Positions 8,354 to 17,731 of a DNA stretch of 64,000 nucleotides are shown one piece after another. The notes under the pieces were generated by a model. The model was given only the letters and a program-made list of their open reading frames with translations. It was not told the origin of the DNA and made no database searches. How positions within the stretch are numbered: the first letter of the stretch is position 1; each line of letters begins with the position of its first letter. The translations under genes were made by a program, and so were the position numbers. Source of the DNA: Streptomyces sp. Ru62 (GTDB taxonomy: Bacteria > Actinomycetota > Actinomycetes > Streptomycetales > Streptomycetaceae); contig NZ_PQSU01000008.1 in the NCBI RefSeq assembly GCF_002920615.1, forward strand, positions 186,001 through 250,000, read 5' to 3'.

Positions 8354-8658
8354 TTGGTTGCCGTCCTTCGCAGTGATGATCCCGGGTAGCCGCACGAGCG
8401 CCCTACCCCCGTCGGACAGCGGGCGACCACCCGTCAGCACGCCCCACCCTAACGGGCCCCATCCGCCCGCACCTCCCGCCCCCGCCCAACCGCACCACAG
8501 CACACCTCAAAGCAGCATGTCTCCTCGGAGCTCGCTCACCAGCAGCAAGACCACACCCACACGAGGGGCCACCCGTTCAGGAACACGGACGTGGACGGAC
8601 CGAAGGCACCCACATGGCTGCACGTCCGGACAGGCTTGACGGACTCGGTGCGGCGGCC

Positions 8659-10122
8659 TTACCCCGGAGCGCCGTCGTTGACCTCGTCGCCGGCCGCGGG
8701 CCCCGCGCTCTTCCTCTGGCCGGCGATCCTGGTGCTGCGCAGGCCGAAGGCCGAGACCGCCGCTCCCAGCAGCACCATGGCCACCGGTACGACGAGCGCG
8801 GTGCGGTAGGCGTCCAGCACCGTGCCCGGTGAGGCATCGGCACCGGCCGCGGTGGCCCCGTACACCGCGGTCACCGCGGAGATCCCGACCGCCGAGCCGA
8901 ACTGGGTGAAGGTGTACAGCAGCCCGCCGGCCAAGCCCTGCTCCTCCTTGGCCACGCTGTCGGTCGCCGCGATGGTGAGCGGACCGTAGGCGAAGGCGAA
9001 GGCGGTACCCGCGATGATCAGGCTCGGGAACATCGCCGCGTAGGACCAGTCCATTCCGACCGGCAGGAAGAGCCCGTAGGCCACGACCGCCAGCAGGAAG
9101 CCGCCGAAGACCACCCGGCTGTTGCCGTAGCGGTTCACCAGGCGGGGTATGAGGGTGGGTGCCAGCACGGCGTCGCAACCCATGGCGATCAGCGCGATCG
9201 CGGCCTGCAAGGAGGACCAGCCGCGCAGCTCTTGCAGGTAGAGCGTGACGATGAACTGGAAGCCGAAGAACGCGCCCAGGAAGAGCAGCGCGGCGAGGTC
9301 GGCCCGCACCATCGTGGCCTTGCGAAAGATCCCCAGCCGGACGAGCGGCGCCTTGGCGCGTCGTTCGATCAGGATGAACGCCGCCACCAGCACCAGCCCG
9401 GCGGCGAGCGCGCCGAGGGTCAGCTCGATCCCTTCGCCGCGGTGCTCAAGCCGAATGATGCCGTAGGCGAACAGCAGCATCGTGGCGGCGGCGCTGGCCG
9501 CGCCCGGCAGGTCGTAGCCGCGCTCTGCGGGCCCGGAGCGGCCCTCGGATGGCAGCAGCCTGAGCGCCGCAAGCAGGATGGCGCCGGTCAGAAACACTGG
9601 GGCGAAGAACACCCAGCGCCAGCCGACTTCGGTCAGCAGCCCGCCGATGACCAGTCCCAGCGAGAAGCCGCCGGCGCCGACGCCGGCGAAGACCAGCATG
9701 GCCTTGTCGCGCTGCGGCCCCTGTGGGTACGAGGTCGTGATGATCGACATGGCGGCGGGGGTCATGAAGGCCGCCGCCACGCCGGTGGCGAACCGGGCCG
9801 CGACCAGCATCCAGCCGTCGGTCGCCAAGCCGCCCAGCAGGGAGAAGACCAGGAAGACACCCAGCCAGGTGAGGAACATCCGCCGCCTGCCCAGCAGATC
9901 CGCGGCGCGGCCGCCGAGCAGGGTGAAACCGGCGTAGCCGAGAACGTAGCCACTCATCACCCAGGCCGCGGTGCCGGTGGTCAGGCTCAGGTCGGCGCGG
10001 ATGGTGGGGATGGCAACGGCCAAGATGGCGACGTCGCTGCCCTCAAGGAAGATCGCGCCGCACAGGACGAGCAACAGGGCCCAGGAACGTCTGCCCGTGC
10101 GGGCCGCGGGGATGGTGGACAC
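8659..10122 (-). CDS. MFS drug exporter, DHA2 (14-TM) type
   Basis: This 487-residue proton-driven exporter has about 14 predicted membrane helices. Visible signatures are the DHA2 motif LDxT-like segment in TM1 (FLEGSDVAILAVAIPTI), the loop 2-3 motif GGRAADLLGRRRMFL and motif C in TM5 (GAGGFSLGLVIGGLL). The GTG at 10122 is chosen because GAGGAG lies 7 nt upstream; an earlier GTG at 10137 has no such site. The substrate is unknown; relatives export antibiotics, dyes or siderophores. No adjacent TetR gene accompanies it, and an ISAs1 remnant lies upstream. Confidence 0.9.
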   Translation of the reverse strand: MSTIPAARTGRRSWALLLVLCGAIFLEGSDVAILAVAIPTIRADLSLTTGTAAWVMSGYVLGYAGFTLLGGRAADLLGRRRMFLTWLGVFLVFSLLGGLATDGWMLVAARFATGVAAAFMTPAAMSIITTSYPQGPQRDKAMLVFAGVGAGGFSLGLVIGGLLTEVGWRWVFFAPVFLTGAILLAALRLLPSEGRSGPAERGYDLPGAASAAATMLLFAYGIIRLEHRGEGIELTLGALAAGLVLVAAFILIERRAKAPLVRLGIFRKATMVRADLAALLFLGAFFGFQFIVTLYLQELRGWSSLQAAIALIAMGCDAVLAPTLIPRLVNRYGNSRVVFGGFLLAVVAYGLFLPVGMDWSYAAMFPSLIIAGTAFAFAYGPLTIAATDSVAKEEQGLAGGLLYTFTQFGSAVGISAVTAVYGATAAGADASPGTVLDAYRTALVVPVAMVLLGAAVSAFGLRSTRIAGQRKSAGPAAGDEVNDGAPG

Positions 10123-10362
10123 GGCTGCGCTCCTCACCCGTTGAGCCGCATGGTCACGTCCGGTTCGTCAGGAACGGACGCTGTCCGTCGCTGAAGTTGC
10201 CCAAGTACAGCCACGTCGTCCGCGCCCGCACGTCAGACCCTCCATCCCGGAGCCTCCGCCATCACCATGGCCGCGACCGTACCGAGCAACAAGCAATCGG
10301 GGCCACACCTTTTGTCTGTGCCGCACTTTGGGCTGGGTGGTCAGTGCAGAGGTGAACAGAGC

Positions 10363-10701
10363 TCAGCGATTGACTTCGAGGTTCGTCAGGACGAGCAGGG
10401 CGTGCAGGAGGTGGGTAGCGCGGACGGAGTTGGCTCGTACCTTCCTGAGGGTCCGCCTGTTCTTCTTGGCCGTCACGAGCCTGGCGATGGTGGCCTTGAC
10501 CGAGTGCGGGGCGTCGAAGGTGACGATGGTGCCTGCGAGTTCCAGGGGTGCCAGCAGCGGGCGGAAGTGCCTGGTTTCGTTGTACGGGGGCGCGGGTGAC
10601 GGCCGACAGAGGTGAACACGCAGGTCAGCGAACCGGCCGTTGTCCAGCGGACGCAGGTTCTCCAGCGCAGCAGGGACAGGGGAAGATGCAACAGCAGGCA
10701 T
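10363..10701 (-). pseudogene. ISAs1-like transposase remnant
   Basis: The minus strand reads RHFRPLLAPLELAGTIVTFDAPHSV, shown here in part as PLLAPLELAGTIVTFDAPH, then ARLVTAKKNRRTL and KVRAN. This resembles the ISAs1 transposase core (F-x-P-L-L-x-P-L-D-L-x-G-x-V-V-T-x-D-A-L-H, then a V-K-A-N-Q strand). The catalytic second Asp is present in T-F-D-A. The frame is only 112 residues against ~370 for an intact enzyme, with internal deletions, so it is inactive. Confidence 0.55.
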
Positions 10702-10829
10702 GGGACACTCTCGTGATCATCCGGCTAGGACGCCGGCCCAATATCCTGCGCGAAGTATGGACTGGACGTTTCGGTCGGCGGCGTAGGCCCAACACATGAT
10801 CACCGGAGTCACCAGGGGGAGCCCGCAGC

Positions 10830-12101
10830 ATGACCGGCACCACAGAGGCCCTCAGCGGGTCGGCTGCAGTCGAGGATGCAGTACGAAGTGTCACGCGCCC
10901 GTTCTACGTATACGCCGTGCTCGCCAACTCGCTGTTCCAGCGCGGCGTATTCGTCCTCTTCCTTCAACAGCGAGGCTTCTCCGCCGGGCAGGTGGCCCTA
11001 CTCCAGACACTGCTCTACCTGGTCAGCGGAATTGCGGAGTTGCCGACGGGCATCATCGCCGACCGAATCGGCAGGCGTGCCGGCATCGTGATCGGGCAGG
11101 TGCTCATAGCTGGATGTCTGCTCGGTCAGGTGGCGTTCTCCAACTACTGGGTCTTTCTGGCGCTGTTCATCGGGCAGGGCGTGGGCATGGCATGTGTGTC
11201 CGGTTCGGACACCGCCCTGCTGTACGACCTTCTCGTGCGCCGTGGTGCAACGGCCGGCTACGTCAAGGTCAAGTCCCGGTTCACCATGCTCGGGACGGTC
11301 ACCTCGGGAGCCGCCATCGTCCTCGGTGGTCAACTGCAGCAGATTTCCTGGGGAGTCGTCTACGCCGGTTCGGCGTCGTGCCTCGTCCTGGCCGTGGTGA
11401 TCCTGATGTCACGGGTGCCCGAGATCCGCGGCGCGGACGCGGTGGACGAGCAGGACGGAACCGAGAAGGAGCACGGCGACGCCACAGCATGGCGGGCGAT
11501 GCTTCGGGTCGCCACGCCGGCGCTCGTGACGCTTGTCGTGGTGTCCGGATTGATGCATGCGACTTTGACGCCGTACATCATTTTTACGCAGAAGACCCTC
11601 TCAGATCAGGGAGCGGGCACCGCATTGGTCAGCGTGGTCATATCGGCGGGATTCTTCGTCGGCGGGCTCACTCCGCTGCTGTCGGACCGCGCGGACCGGC
11701 GCATCGGGTATCGGATCATCGTCCCGGTGTCTCTCCTGACGCTCGCCGTGGCGCTCGGCCTGAGCGGCCTGGGCCTTGTCTGGGTCACCGTCGCCGCGTT
11801 CCTGACCCTGGTCGGGATACCCGAGATCACCGCCGTGCTCGTGGACAACGTGTTCAACGAGGCCGTGCCGTCGCGCCATCGGGCGGGCCTGCTGTCGATG
11901 ATCGCATTCGTGGAGTCGGCGCTCATCGGCATCGGCTATCTCGTCCTCGGCGCGCTCATGGACGGGCTGGGCTCCAGTGTGGGCATGGCCACCTATGCCG
12001 CTGTCCCCCTGCTGGCATGTCTCCTGTGGCTCCCGGTGCTCTTCCGAGGGGCACGGGTGACCACCGAGATCTCCAAGCCCGCCGACCAGGAGGCATCCTG
12101 A
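10830..12101 (+). CDS. MFS transporter, 12-TM
   Basis: This 423-residue membrane protein follows a strong GGGGGAG ribosome site. The TM2-TM3 loop has the MFS motif A (G-I-I-A-D-R-I-G-R-R-A-G). A second-half copy (LLSDRADRRIG) marks the usual six-plus-six layout, with a charged central loop (EQDGTEKEHGD). The N-terminal R-P-F-Y-V-Y-A-V-L and the early R-G-F-S-A-G-Q-V are typical of drug/solute exporters of unknown specificity. It ends at a clear hairpin (12115-12150). Confidence 0.9.
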   Translation: MTGTTEALSGSAAVEDAVRSVTRPFYVYAVLANSLFQRGVFVLFLQQRGFSAGQVALLQTLLYLVSGIAELPTGIIADRIGRRAGIVIGQVLIAGCLLGQVAFSNYWVFLALFIGQGVGMACVSGSDTALLYDLLVRRGATAGYVKVKSRFTMLGTVTSGAAIVLGGQLQQISWGVVYAGSASCLVLAVVILMSRVPEIRGADAVDEQDGTEKEHGDATAWRAMLRVATPALVTLVVVSGLMHATLTPYIIFTQKTLSDQGAGTALVSVVISAGFFVGGLTPLLSDRADRRIGYRIIVPVSLLTLAVALGLSGLGLVWVTVAAFLTLVGIPEITAVLVDNVFNEAVPSRHRAGLLSMIAFVESALIGIGYLVLGALMDGLGSSVGMATYAAVPLLACLLWLPVLFRGARVTTEISKPADQEAS

Positions 12102-12114
12102 AACAGACCATGTC

Positions 12115-12150
12115 GAGCAACGCCCCTGCCCGATGGCGGGGGCGTTGCTC
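12115..12150. terminator. Strong hairpin terminator after the MFS gene
   Basis: GAGCAACGCCCC (12115-12126) pairs perfectly with GGGGCGTTGCTC (12139-12150) around a 12-nt loop, 14 bp after the stop codon. It has no U-tract. It could also terminate minus-strand transcription. Confidence 0.9.
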
Positions 12151-12528
12151 GTTGACATGTCGCTCTCAGTCGGCGACGGAGTTGTCATCACGACGATCAG
12201 CGCCGAAAGGGATGGGAAGAACCGCGCCACTATGGCAGCCGTTCAGCCTGGATCCACCGCGCAACGGTCGGCCTACCGACGGCGAAACGACTCGTCTCGC
12301 CTCCCAGACCGACCCCGGCCCATGTCGGTTCCGCGCCCGGCGACCATGCCGCACGCCGGTGCACATCCGTGCACCGGCGTGAAGACGACGGCGGACCGGC
12401 TCGGCTCGGGCGCGTGGCTCGGTCGTTCCCCGGCGCCGCTACCCGACGCCCTTCACCGTGGGGCTCGGCCGCTCCCCGTCACCCTTCACCGCGCGGCGCT
12501 CATGATCTCCAGGGCAGCCGGGTGCCGG
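12151..12528. other. Intergenic region between convergent transcripts
   Basis: 378 bp between the MFS terminator and the 3' end of the leftward operon at 12529-14820. I see no gene in it. Confidence 0.6.
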
Positions 12529-12801
12529 TCAGTGCGGCCCGTGGCCGAGCAGGGTGGCCCGCAGCTCGTGCTCGGTGATCTGCTCGGCGGGGCGGGGGAG
12601 CACCCAGCGGTGGGGTTCGCCATCCATGGGCAGCACCGCTACGACGGTCTCCAGCTGTGGGCGGTTGGTCTCGCCGCGGCTGAGCTGACGGATGATGACG
12701 GCTGTGTCGTCGTCCAGGTCGAGCAGGGCGCGTACGGCATTGTTCAGTTCACGCAGGCGCGGGCTCGGCCAGGCGATTCCTGGGCGTGGTTGCAGGTACA
12801 T
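12529..12801 (-). CDS. Conserved small hypothetical protein
   Basis: This 90-residue soluble protein starts MYLQPRPGIAWPSPRLREL, with GAGGGAC 7 nt upstream. It has an N-terminal Pro-rich segment, a helix (NAVRALLDLDDDTAVIIRQL) and a beta-rich part with ETVVAVLPMDGEPHRW. It is the last gene of a leftward cluster with a membrane protein, a phosphoesterase and a cupredoxin, 20 bp behind the membrane protein gene. The function is unknown; its placement suggests a role in the same extracytoplasmic process. Confidence 0.7.
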   Translation of the reverse strand: MYLQPRPGIAWPSPRLRELNNAVRALLDLDDDTAVIIRQLSRGETNRPQLETVVAVLPMDGEPHRWVLPRPAEQITEHELRATLLGHGPH

Positions 12802-12821
12802 GGGGGTGTCCCTCGGGTGGT

Positions 12822-13271
12822 TCAGCCGGATGGTGTGCGGGTGGTGGCGCGGGCGGCCGCCCCGACGGGCGGCCGGGCAGCGCGACGGCGTCCGGCCAGG
12901 GTCACCTGCCAGATGGCGAGGAGGAGCAGCGTGCCGGTTTCGGCGAGGAGGCTGAGGACGGCTTGTGGCGCGGGTTGCAGACCGTGCTCGGTGAATCCGA
13001 ACACGCCGACGGTCCGCGAGGCGGCGAAGCCGCCCAGAGCGCCGAGTGCGACGCCTGCCGCGGCGATCCTCAGCAGCAGGGGCGGTGTTCCGATCAGCAG
13101 CAGGACGGCGAGGGCGATGGAAGCGCCGGCCTGGAGCAGGAACAGGGGGCCGATGACGGGGATGAAGCGGTAGCCGTCGATGTAGAGCTGGGCGTGGAGG
13201 TATCCGGCGGCGGCGAGGGTCGCGGCGGTCGCCGCCCGCAGGGCGGGGTTGAGGAGTCGTCGGGTGTTCAT
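12822..13271 (-). CDS. Four-TM membrane protein (DoxX-like topology)
   Basis: This 149-residue protein starts MNTRRLLNPALRAATAATL. About four hydrophobic helices are visible (residues ~10-25, 38-62, 66-85, 107-128), with a G-Y-L-H-A-Q-L-Y motif after the first and an Arg-rich C-terminus. It starts inside the stop codon of the phosphoesterase gene (ATGA), so the two are translationally coupled. I cannot name the family with confidence; size and topology resemble DoxX-like proteins. It is part of the cupredoxin/phosphoesterase operon. Confidence 0.75.
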   Translation of the reverse strand: MNTRRLLNPALRAATAATLAAAGYLHAQLYIDGYRFIPVIGPLFLLQAGASIALAVLLLIGTPPLLLRIAAAGVALGALGGFAASRTVGVFGFTEHGLQPAPQAVLSLLAETGTLLLLAIWQVTLAGRRRAARPPVGAAARATTRTPSG

Positions 13272-14269
13272 GTGAGCCTCTGGTCCGTGATGGCCAGTTC
13301 TCGCTCGCCCCGGCGGTAGCCGACGGTGCGGATACCGAGTGCCTCTTTGAGCTGACGGGCGGGGACGACCTGCGGGGTCGGGGCGGGAGCGCGGCCCGGA
13401 TGGGGCAGGGGGTAGGCGGTGGTGGTGGCGGAGTGGAAGGTGATGTTGCCCTCCGTCTTGGTGAAGAGCTGGTGGACGTGCCCGTTGAGGCAGGTGACGG
13501 AGGAGAAGCGGCGCAGGAGGGCGATGACCTTCAGGGCGTCGTCCGTGCTCCAGCCCCACCGCGGGTACATGGCGAACAGCGGGATGTGGCTGAAGACGAC
13601 GATGGGGGTGTCCGACGGCACTCCGGCGAGGTCCTTGCGGACGAAGTCGATCTGGGCGTTGCCGAGGTGGCCGAGCTTCTCCAGGCTCAAGGTGTTGACC
13701 AGGGCGATGAAGTGCACGCCGTGGGTGTCGAAGCTGTACCAGCCGTCGCCGAGCGTGCCCGCGCCGAAGGTCCGCCGGTAGGCGCGGCCCGCGTCGCCGA
13801 TGGAGTCGTGCTCACCCGGCACGGTGAAGACGCGGTCTGTCCGCATACCGCTCATCATCTGCTTGACCTGGTCGAACTGCCCGGCCGTGGACAGGTGGGT
13901 CAGGTCGCCGCTGTGCATCACGAAGTCGGGTCGGAAGCCCAGCGTGTTGACCTGGTGGATCGCCTCGGAGAACGAGCCGGCCACGTCCGTGTTGGCCGGA
14001 CCCTGGAACCCGATGTGGCTGTCGGAGACCTGTACGAACCGCAGCGCCCCGCTGTCCGCGGCGGCGGCCCCGGCGATGCCCCGGGCGGTGCCTTCCCGGG
14101 AGTCGGCGATCTGGCTGATCACCTGTCCACTGGCTACGGTGAGCACCACGGCGCCACCGAACCAGGCGGAGTGGCGCATGAGTTGACGCCGGGTCATACC
14201 GTGCTCGGTTCCGGGCCGGCCGGTGTCATCGGCCGGTGCTCCGTCGTGGCTGTTCCAGTGGTCGGTCAT
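13268..14269 (-). CDS. Tat-exported metallophosphoesterase
   Basis: This 333-residue calcineurin-like phosphoesterase carries a twin-arginine signal, T-R-R-Q-L-M-R at about residue 26 followed by a hydrophobic stretch (FGGAVVLTVASG). The five metal-binding blocks are present in order: VQVSDSHIGF, HSGDLTH, PGEHD (family GNHD, here Glu for Asn), FSHIPLF and NGHVH. The Glu in place of the active-site Asn is unusual and could alter catalysis. The start overlaps the cupredoxin stop (ATGA). It should act outside the membrane on an unknown phosphoester. Tat export fits a cofactor-loaded enzyme, and tatA/tatC lie 4 kb away. Confidence 0.88.
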   Translation of the reverse strand: MTDHWNSHDGAPADDTGRPGTEHGMTRRQLMRHSAWFGGAVVLTVASGQVISQIADSREGTARGIAGAAAADSGALRFVQVSDSHIGFQGPANTDVAGSFSEAIHQVNTLGFRPDFVMHSGDLTHLSTAGQFDQVKQMMSGMRTDRVFTVPGEHDSIGDAGRAYRRTFGAGTLGDGWYSFDTHGVHFIALVNTLSLEKLGHLGNAQIDFVRKDLAGVPSDTPIVVFSHIPLFAMYPRWGWSTDDALKVIALLRRFSSVTCLNGHVHQLFTKTEGNITFHSATTTAYPLPHPGRAPAPTPQVVPARQLKEALGIRTVGYRRGERELAITDQRLT

Positions 14270-14820
14270 CGGGTCACTTCCACGGTGGCGGTCATGAACG
14301 GATGGATGGTGCAGAGGTAGGCGTAGGTGCCGGGCTTGGTGAACGTGTGGCGGTAGGTGGCGTGGGTGGCCAGGGCGGCCGAACTCAACGGGCCGCCCGA
14401 TCCGGTGCTGGTGACGGTGTGGGCCTCGGTGTCCTGATTGGTCCACGTCACCGTCGTGCCCACCTTGATCCTCAGCGTGGCCGGGGAGAACGCGAAGTTC
14501 TTGATCGCCACCGCGTTGCCGGTGACCGGCGCGCCCTGCGCGCCCTTGGTCGAGGGACTCATGGGCATGCTCATGCTCGGCATCGCTGAGGCGCCGGGAG
14601 CAGAGCCCGCCGCGCCCCCCGGCCCCGTGGCGCCGGGCATGCCCGCCATCCGGTGCCGGCCCGAGCCGGGTGTGAGGGCACCGACTCCGGTCGCCGGGGA
14701 ATGCGACGACTGGCCGCATGCGCTCAGGAGCCCCAGAGCGCCGCCGGTGGTGACGATGACGACGGCCATCCCGGCCGCCGCGCGTGACCGGCGGCCTGGA
14801 GTGCGAAGGTTCAGATACAT
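14266..14820 (-). CDS. Cupredoxin-domain lipoprotein
   Basis: This 184-residue protein starts with GAGGAAGGAA upstream. It has a lipoprotein signal with lipobox L-L-S-A-C (Cys about residue 35). A Met/Gly-rich linker follows (M-A-G-M-P-G, M-P-S-M-S-M-P-M) that may scavenge copper. The C-terminal plastocyanin-like domain carries N-F-A-F-S-P, V-T-W-T-N-Q-D, a His in A-H-T-V-T, and C-T-I-H-P-F-M with the Cys, His and Met ligands of a type-1 copper site. It heads a coupled operon divergent from an ECF sigma factor. The likely role is copper binding or electron transfer at the outer membrane face. Confidence 0.9.
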   Translation of the reverse strand: MYLNLRTPGRRSRAAAGMAVVIVTTGGALGLLSACGQSSHSPATGVGALTPGSGRHRMAGMPGATGPGGAAGSAPGASAMPSMSMPMSPSTKGAQGAPVTGNAVAIKNFAFSPATLRIKVGTTVTWTNQDTEAHTVTSTGSGGPLSSAALATHATYRHTFTKPGTYAYLCTIHPFMTATVEVTR

Positions 14821-15383
14821 GGTGTTCCTTCCTCGTTGATCAGGCGGAGGCGTGGACCGCGCCGGATCGGCGCGCGCACCCGCGCGAATGTGTGGTGGAT
14901 GCCGTGTTCGTGGGCGCGTGCCCGTCACCGGCCCGGCCGGCGGACGAACGGGCGAGCCGCCCCATGCACGCCGCTCGCCTCGACGTGCCCCGCGCCGTAC
15001 TTCCGCCCCTGTGCGCCGTGAGCGTGTGGTCGGGGCGAGGTGGACGGCGCCGGGAGCGCTTCCGTCGCGTGACGTGTCCCGGCCACCTCCGCCCCCTCCT
15101 CTGCCACGCGGGGAACCGGTGAGACATCGCGTCGGAGTCGGCTCTTGTCCGGCTTCACGGACGGCGGGGGCCCCACGGTTCGACAGATGTGCACCTTTTC
15201 CGGACGAATCGGTATCGCCGCTGGTCAGCAAGGGTCACCGACGTCACACACGCTGGGTGCCGACGGTGCCGACGGTGCCGTGCGGCCCGGCAGGGACACC
15301 TCGCCCACGAGACTCGCTGAACGTCACCCGCGCCTCACCGTGCATTACAGGACAAAGGCGTACATGTGCGCGACGATCGACTC
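14821..15383. other. Divergent promoter region
   Basis: 563 bp between the cupredoxin operon (leftward) and the ECF sigma gene (rightward). No gene is evident. It must contain both promoters. A short run of GGTGCCGAC-type 9-mers lies near 15257-15284. I cannot pick out an ECF promoter by eye. Confidence 0.55.
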
Positions 15384-15983
15384 ATGCCCTGGAACCAAAA
15401 ACGTGGCCCGCGGACCCGTCCGGATCGCTCCGCGGACCGTGTCTCTGGTGAAGGGACCCTTTCGACCGCGGACGAGGAACTGCTGCGCGCGCTGTACGCC
15501 GAGCACGCGGGACCCCTGTTCCACTACGTACTGCGGCTGACCTCGGGAGACTGGCAATGGGCGGAGGACGTGGTGCAGGAGACACTGCTCCGGGCGTGGC
15601 AGCACCCCGCCGCGTTCGACCCCGCACGCGGCCCCGCCCGGGCGTGGCTGTGCACGGTCGCCCGGCACCTTGTCATCGACGCCCACCGGGCCCGGCAGGC
15701 GAGGCCCGCCGAGACCGGCGGCGAGGCGCTGGAGCAGGCCGCCGAGCAGAACCCGGGCGAGGACGAGATCGATCAGGCACTACAGAGCTGGGCGGTCGCC
15801 GACGCCGTCCGGTCGCTGTCCCCGGACCACCGCGCCGTCCTCCTGGAGACCTACTACCGGGGCCGGACCATGGCGGAGGCGGCACGGGTGCTGGGCATCC
15901 CGCTGGGCACGGTGAAGTCGCGGACGTACTACGCCCTGCACGCGCTGCGGCTGGCGTTGCAGGAACGCGGGATCGAGCCATGA
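15384..15983 (+). CDS. ECF sigma factor (SigK-like)
   Basis: This ~199-residue sigma-70 family member has only regions 2 and 4. Region 2 shows LRALYAEHAGPLFHYVLRL, then W-A-E-D-V-V-Q-E-T-L-L-R-A-W and R-A-W-L-C-T-V-A-R-H. Region 4 shows LSPDHRAVLLETYYRG, an HTH (A-E-A-A-R-V-L-G-I-P-L-G-T-V-K-S-R) and a helix A-L-H-A-L-R-L-A-L. The ATG at 15384 is used, although no good ribosome site precedes it. The anti-sigma gene starts 26 bp later. By its neighbours it may drive the divergent cupredoxin operon, which is inference. Confidence 0.9.
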   Translation: MPWNQKRGPRTRPDRSADRVSGEGTLSTADEELLRALYAEHAGPLFHYVLRLTSGDWQWAEDVVQETLLRAWQHPAAFDPARGPARAWLCTVARHLVIDAHRARQARPAETGGEALEQAAEQNPGEDEIDQALQSWAVADAVRSLSPDHRAVLLETYYRGRTMAEAARVLGIPLGTVKSRTYYALHALRLALQERGIEP

Positions 15984-16008
15984 CAGAGGCGTGCGGGAGG
16001 TGGCGAAC

Positions 16009-16806
16009 GTGAGTGCGGAGCACGACGATCTCCGGCTGGCGCTCGGAGCGTACGTCCTGGGCACCCTGCCACCGGAGGAAGCGGAGCCGGTGCGTGCCCA
16101 CCTCGCGCACTGCGCCGAGTGCCAGGCGGAGCACGCCCGGCTGGCGGGACTGCCCGCGCTGCTGGCGACGGTGACCCTGGCGGAGGCTTCGGGGCGTACG
16201 GTGCCGACGGCCGACGGGAACCTGGCCGACCGGCTGGTGGCACGGGCGGGCGAAACCGTGCGCGGCCCTTCCCCGGAAGGGCCCACAGCGCCCGCCGTGC
16301 CCGTGACACCACGGACGCCGGAGAGAGGCGTACTGGAGAGACTGCTCCAGCAGGCCGCGACCCGGCGCCGCAGAACCCGGCGCCTGCAACTGGCCGGCGC
16401 GGCCGCCTCGGTGGTGCTCGTCGCCGCAGCGGCCGGCGGCACGTGGCTGGCCACCGTCGGCACCGTGGGCAGCGTGGCGACGCCGCCCGGGCCGAGCGCG
16501 CCCACGTTCACGCGCACCTTCTCCGGAAGCGATCCCGCCACCGGCGTCTCCGCCTCGGTGAAGGTCTCGCCCTCCGCTTGGGGCAGTGTCCTGCAGGTCT
16601 CGGCCAGGGGGGCGCCCGCCGGGACCACCTGCCGGCTGCAAGCGGTCGGGCCCGGCGGAGTCAGGGCGGACGGCGCCACCTGGTGGGCCGGCAAGTACCC
16701 TTCCGACACCACGATCCCCGGGACGGTCGCCATGGCCCCCGAGGCCATCCAGCACTTCGAGATCATCGCGGACAACGGCCAGAAGCTGGTCACGATCCGG
16801 GCGTGA
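16009..16806 (+). CDS. Anti-sigma factor (RskA/zinc-finger type)
   Basis: This 265-residue membrane anti-sigma factor starts at GTG 16009, 9 nt after GGGAGG. The N-terminal ZAS domain has the H-x-x-x-C-x-x-C motif (H-L-A-H-C-A-E-C) near residue 33. One membrane helix (LAGAAASVVLVAAAAGG) lies around residues 128-147, and an extracytoplasmic RskA-like beta domain follows, ending HFEIIADNGQKLVTI. It should hold the ECF sigma factor at the membrane until regulated proteolysis releases it. It is paired with the sigma gene just upstream. Confidence 0.9.
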   Translation: MSAEHDDLRLALGAYVLGTLPPEEAEPVRAHLAHCAECQAEHARLAGLPALLATVTLAEASGRTVPTADGNLADRLVARAGETVRGPSPEGPTAPAVPVTPRTPERGVLERLLQQAATRRRRTRRLQLAGAAASVVLVAAAAGGTWLATVGTVGSVATPPGPSAPTFTRTFSGSDPATGVSASVKVSPSAWGSVLQVSARGAPAGTTCRLQAVGPGGVRADGATWWAGKYPSDTTIPGTVAMAPEAIQHFEIIADNGQKLVTIRA

Positions 16807-17288
16807 CCCGACGACGTCCGCCGGTTGTGACCGCGGGGCGGCACGAGATGCCGGGAGGGGGCCGGGCAGCCGACGGCAGGTGAGCCGCTACGACCGGTGG
16901 ACCAGCCCGAGGGAGCGCGCACAGGACGCCGGTGCATGCCCTCCTCCGGCACGCGCCTGGGCACCCGCATGGCCTGCTCCGGCGCATGCGCGGCCCAGCG
17001 CCCCGCCCGGCACCGACCACAGGCCGGGGAGCGAGCTACTCGTGCCCGGTCCGCCCGCGTGCGGCGGCGCGTTCCGGCAGAGGGGCCGCGTGAGCCCGGC
17101 TGGGCCGCCGTCCTGATGTGAAGGGCAAGAAACCGAACAAATGGGCCGACCACCCGAACCGTTCGGCATGCGTCACCCGTGAAACCACATGAGCGCGCCA
17201 TGCGGGATCAGCCCGCCGACAACCCGAAAGGGTGCTGCTGGTGGTCCCCTTCCCGGCCTCCGGACACTCACAGAAGAGCCAGAAGACC
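16807..17288. other. Intergenic region
   Basis: 482 bp between the anti-sigma gene and the ATPase gene. I see no convincing gene or RNA. It presumably holds the promoter of the 17289-19607 gene group. Confidence 0.5.
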
Positions 17289-17729
17289 ATGCTCCTGACC
17301 GACTCCCCCCGCACCAGTCCACAGCCCGGCCGGCCCTGCCGCCACGAGGCGCTGCTCACCCTGCCCGCGCAGGAGGCGCACGTCTACGCCGTCCGTCACT
17401 TCACGGCGGATCTGCTGGAAGCCTGGCAGGTACCCGCGAGCGAGCGGGACTCCGCCGTTCTCATCGTCGACGAACTCGCCGCCAACGCCGCCCAGTACGG
17501 CCGCGAGCGCATGACCCTGCGGCTCGTCCTCCACGACGGCACGCTGCACATCGTGGTCACCGACTCCGGCGGTGCGGTGGAGCGCCACCGCCCCGACATC
17601 GCCTCCGACGAACACGGCCGCGGCACCGGCATCGTCCAGTACCTTGCCCAGTCGACCCAGGCCCGCCAGACAGGCAGTGGCCGCGAGGTCCGCGCCTGCC
17701 TGAGTGCACGTCATGACCAGGAGGAGTGA
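17289..17729 (+). CDS. RsbW-like ATP-binding regulatory protein
   Basis: This 146-residue protein has a GHKL (HATPase_c_2) fold. The N box reads DELAANAAQYG, the G1 box DSGGAV and the G2 box HGRGTGIV. Such small Streptomyces ATPases act as anti-sigma or regulatory kinases of the RsbW type, usually against SpoIIAA-like partners. The typical N box E-L-x-x-N-A is intact, so ATP binding is likely. The ATG at 17289 is preferred; a GTG at 17232 would add 19 residues. It is followed after two bases by the next gene. Confidence 0.85.
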   Translation: MLLTDSPRTSPQPGRPCRHEALLTLPAQEAHVYAVRHFTADLLEAWQVPASERDSAVLIVDELAANAAQYGRERMTLRLVLHDGTLHIVVTDSGGAVERHRPDIASDEHGRGTGIVQYLAQSTQARQTGSGREVRACLSARHDQEE

Positions 17730-17731
17730 CC

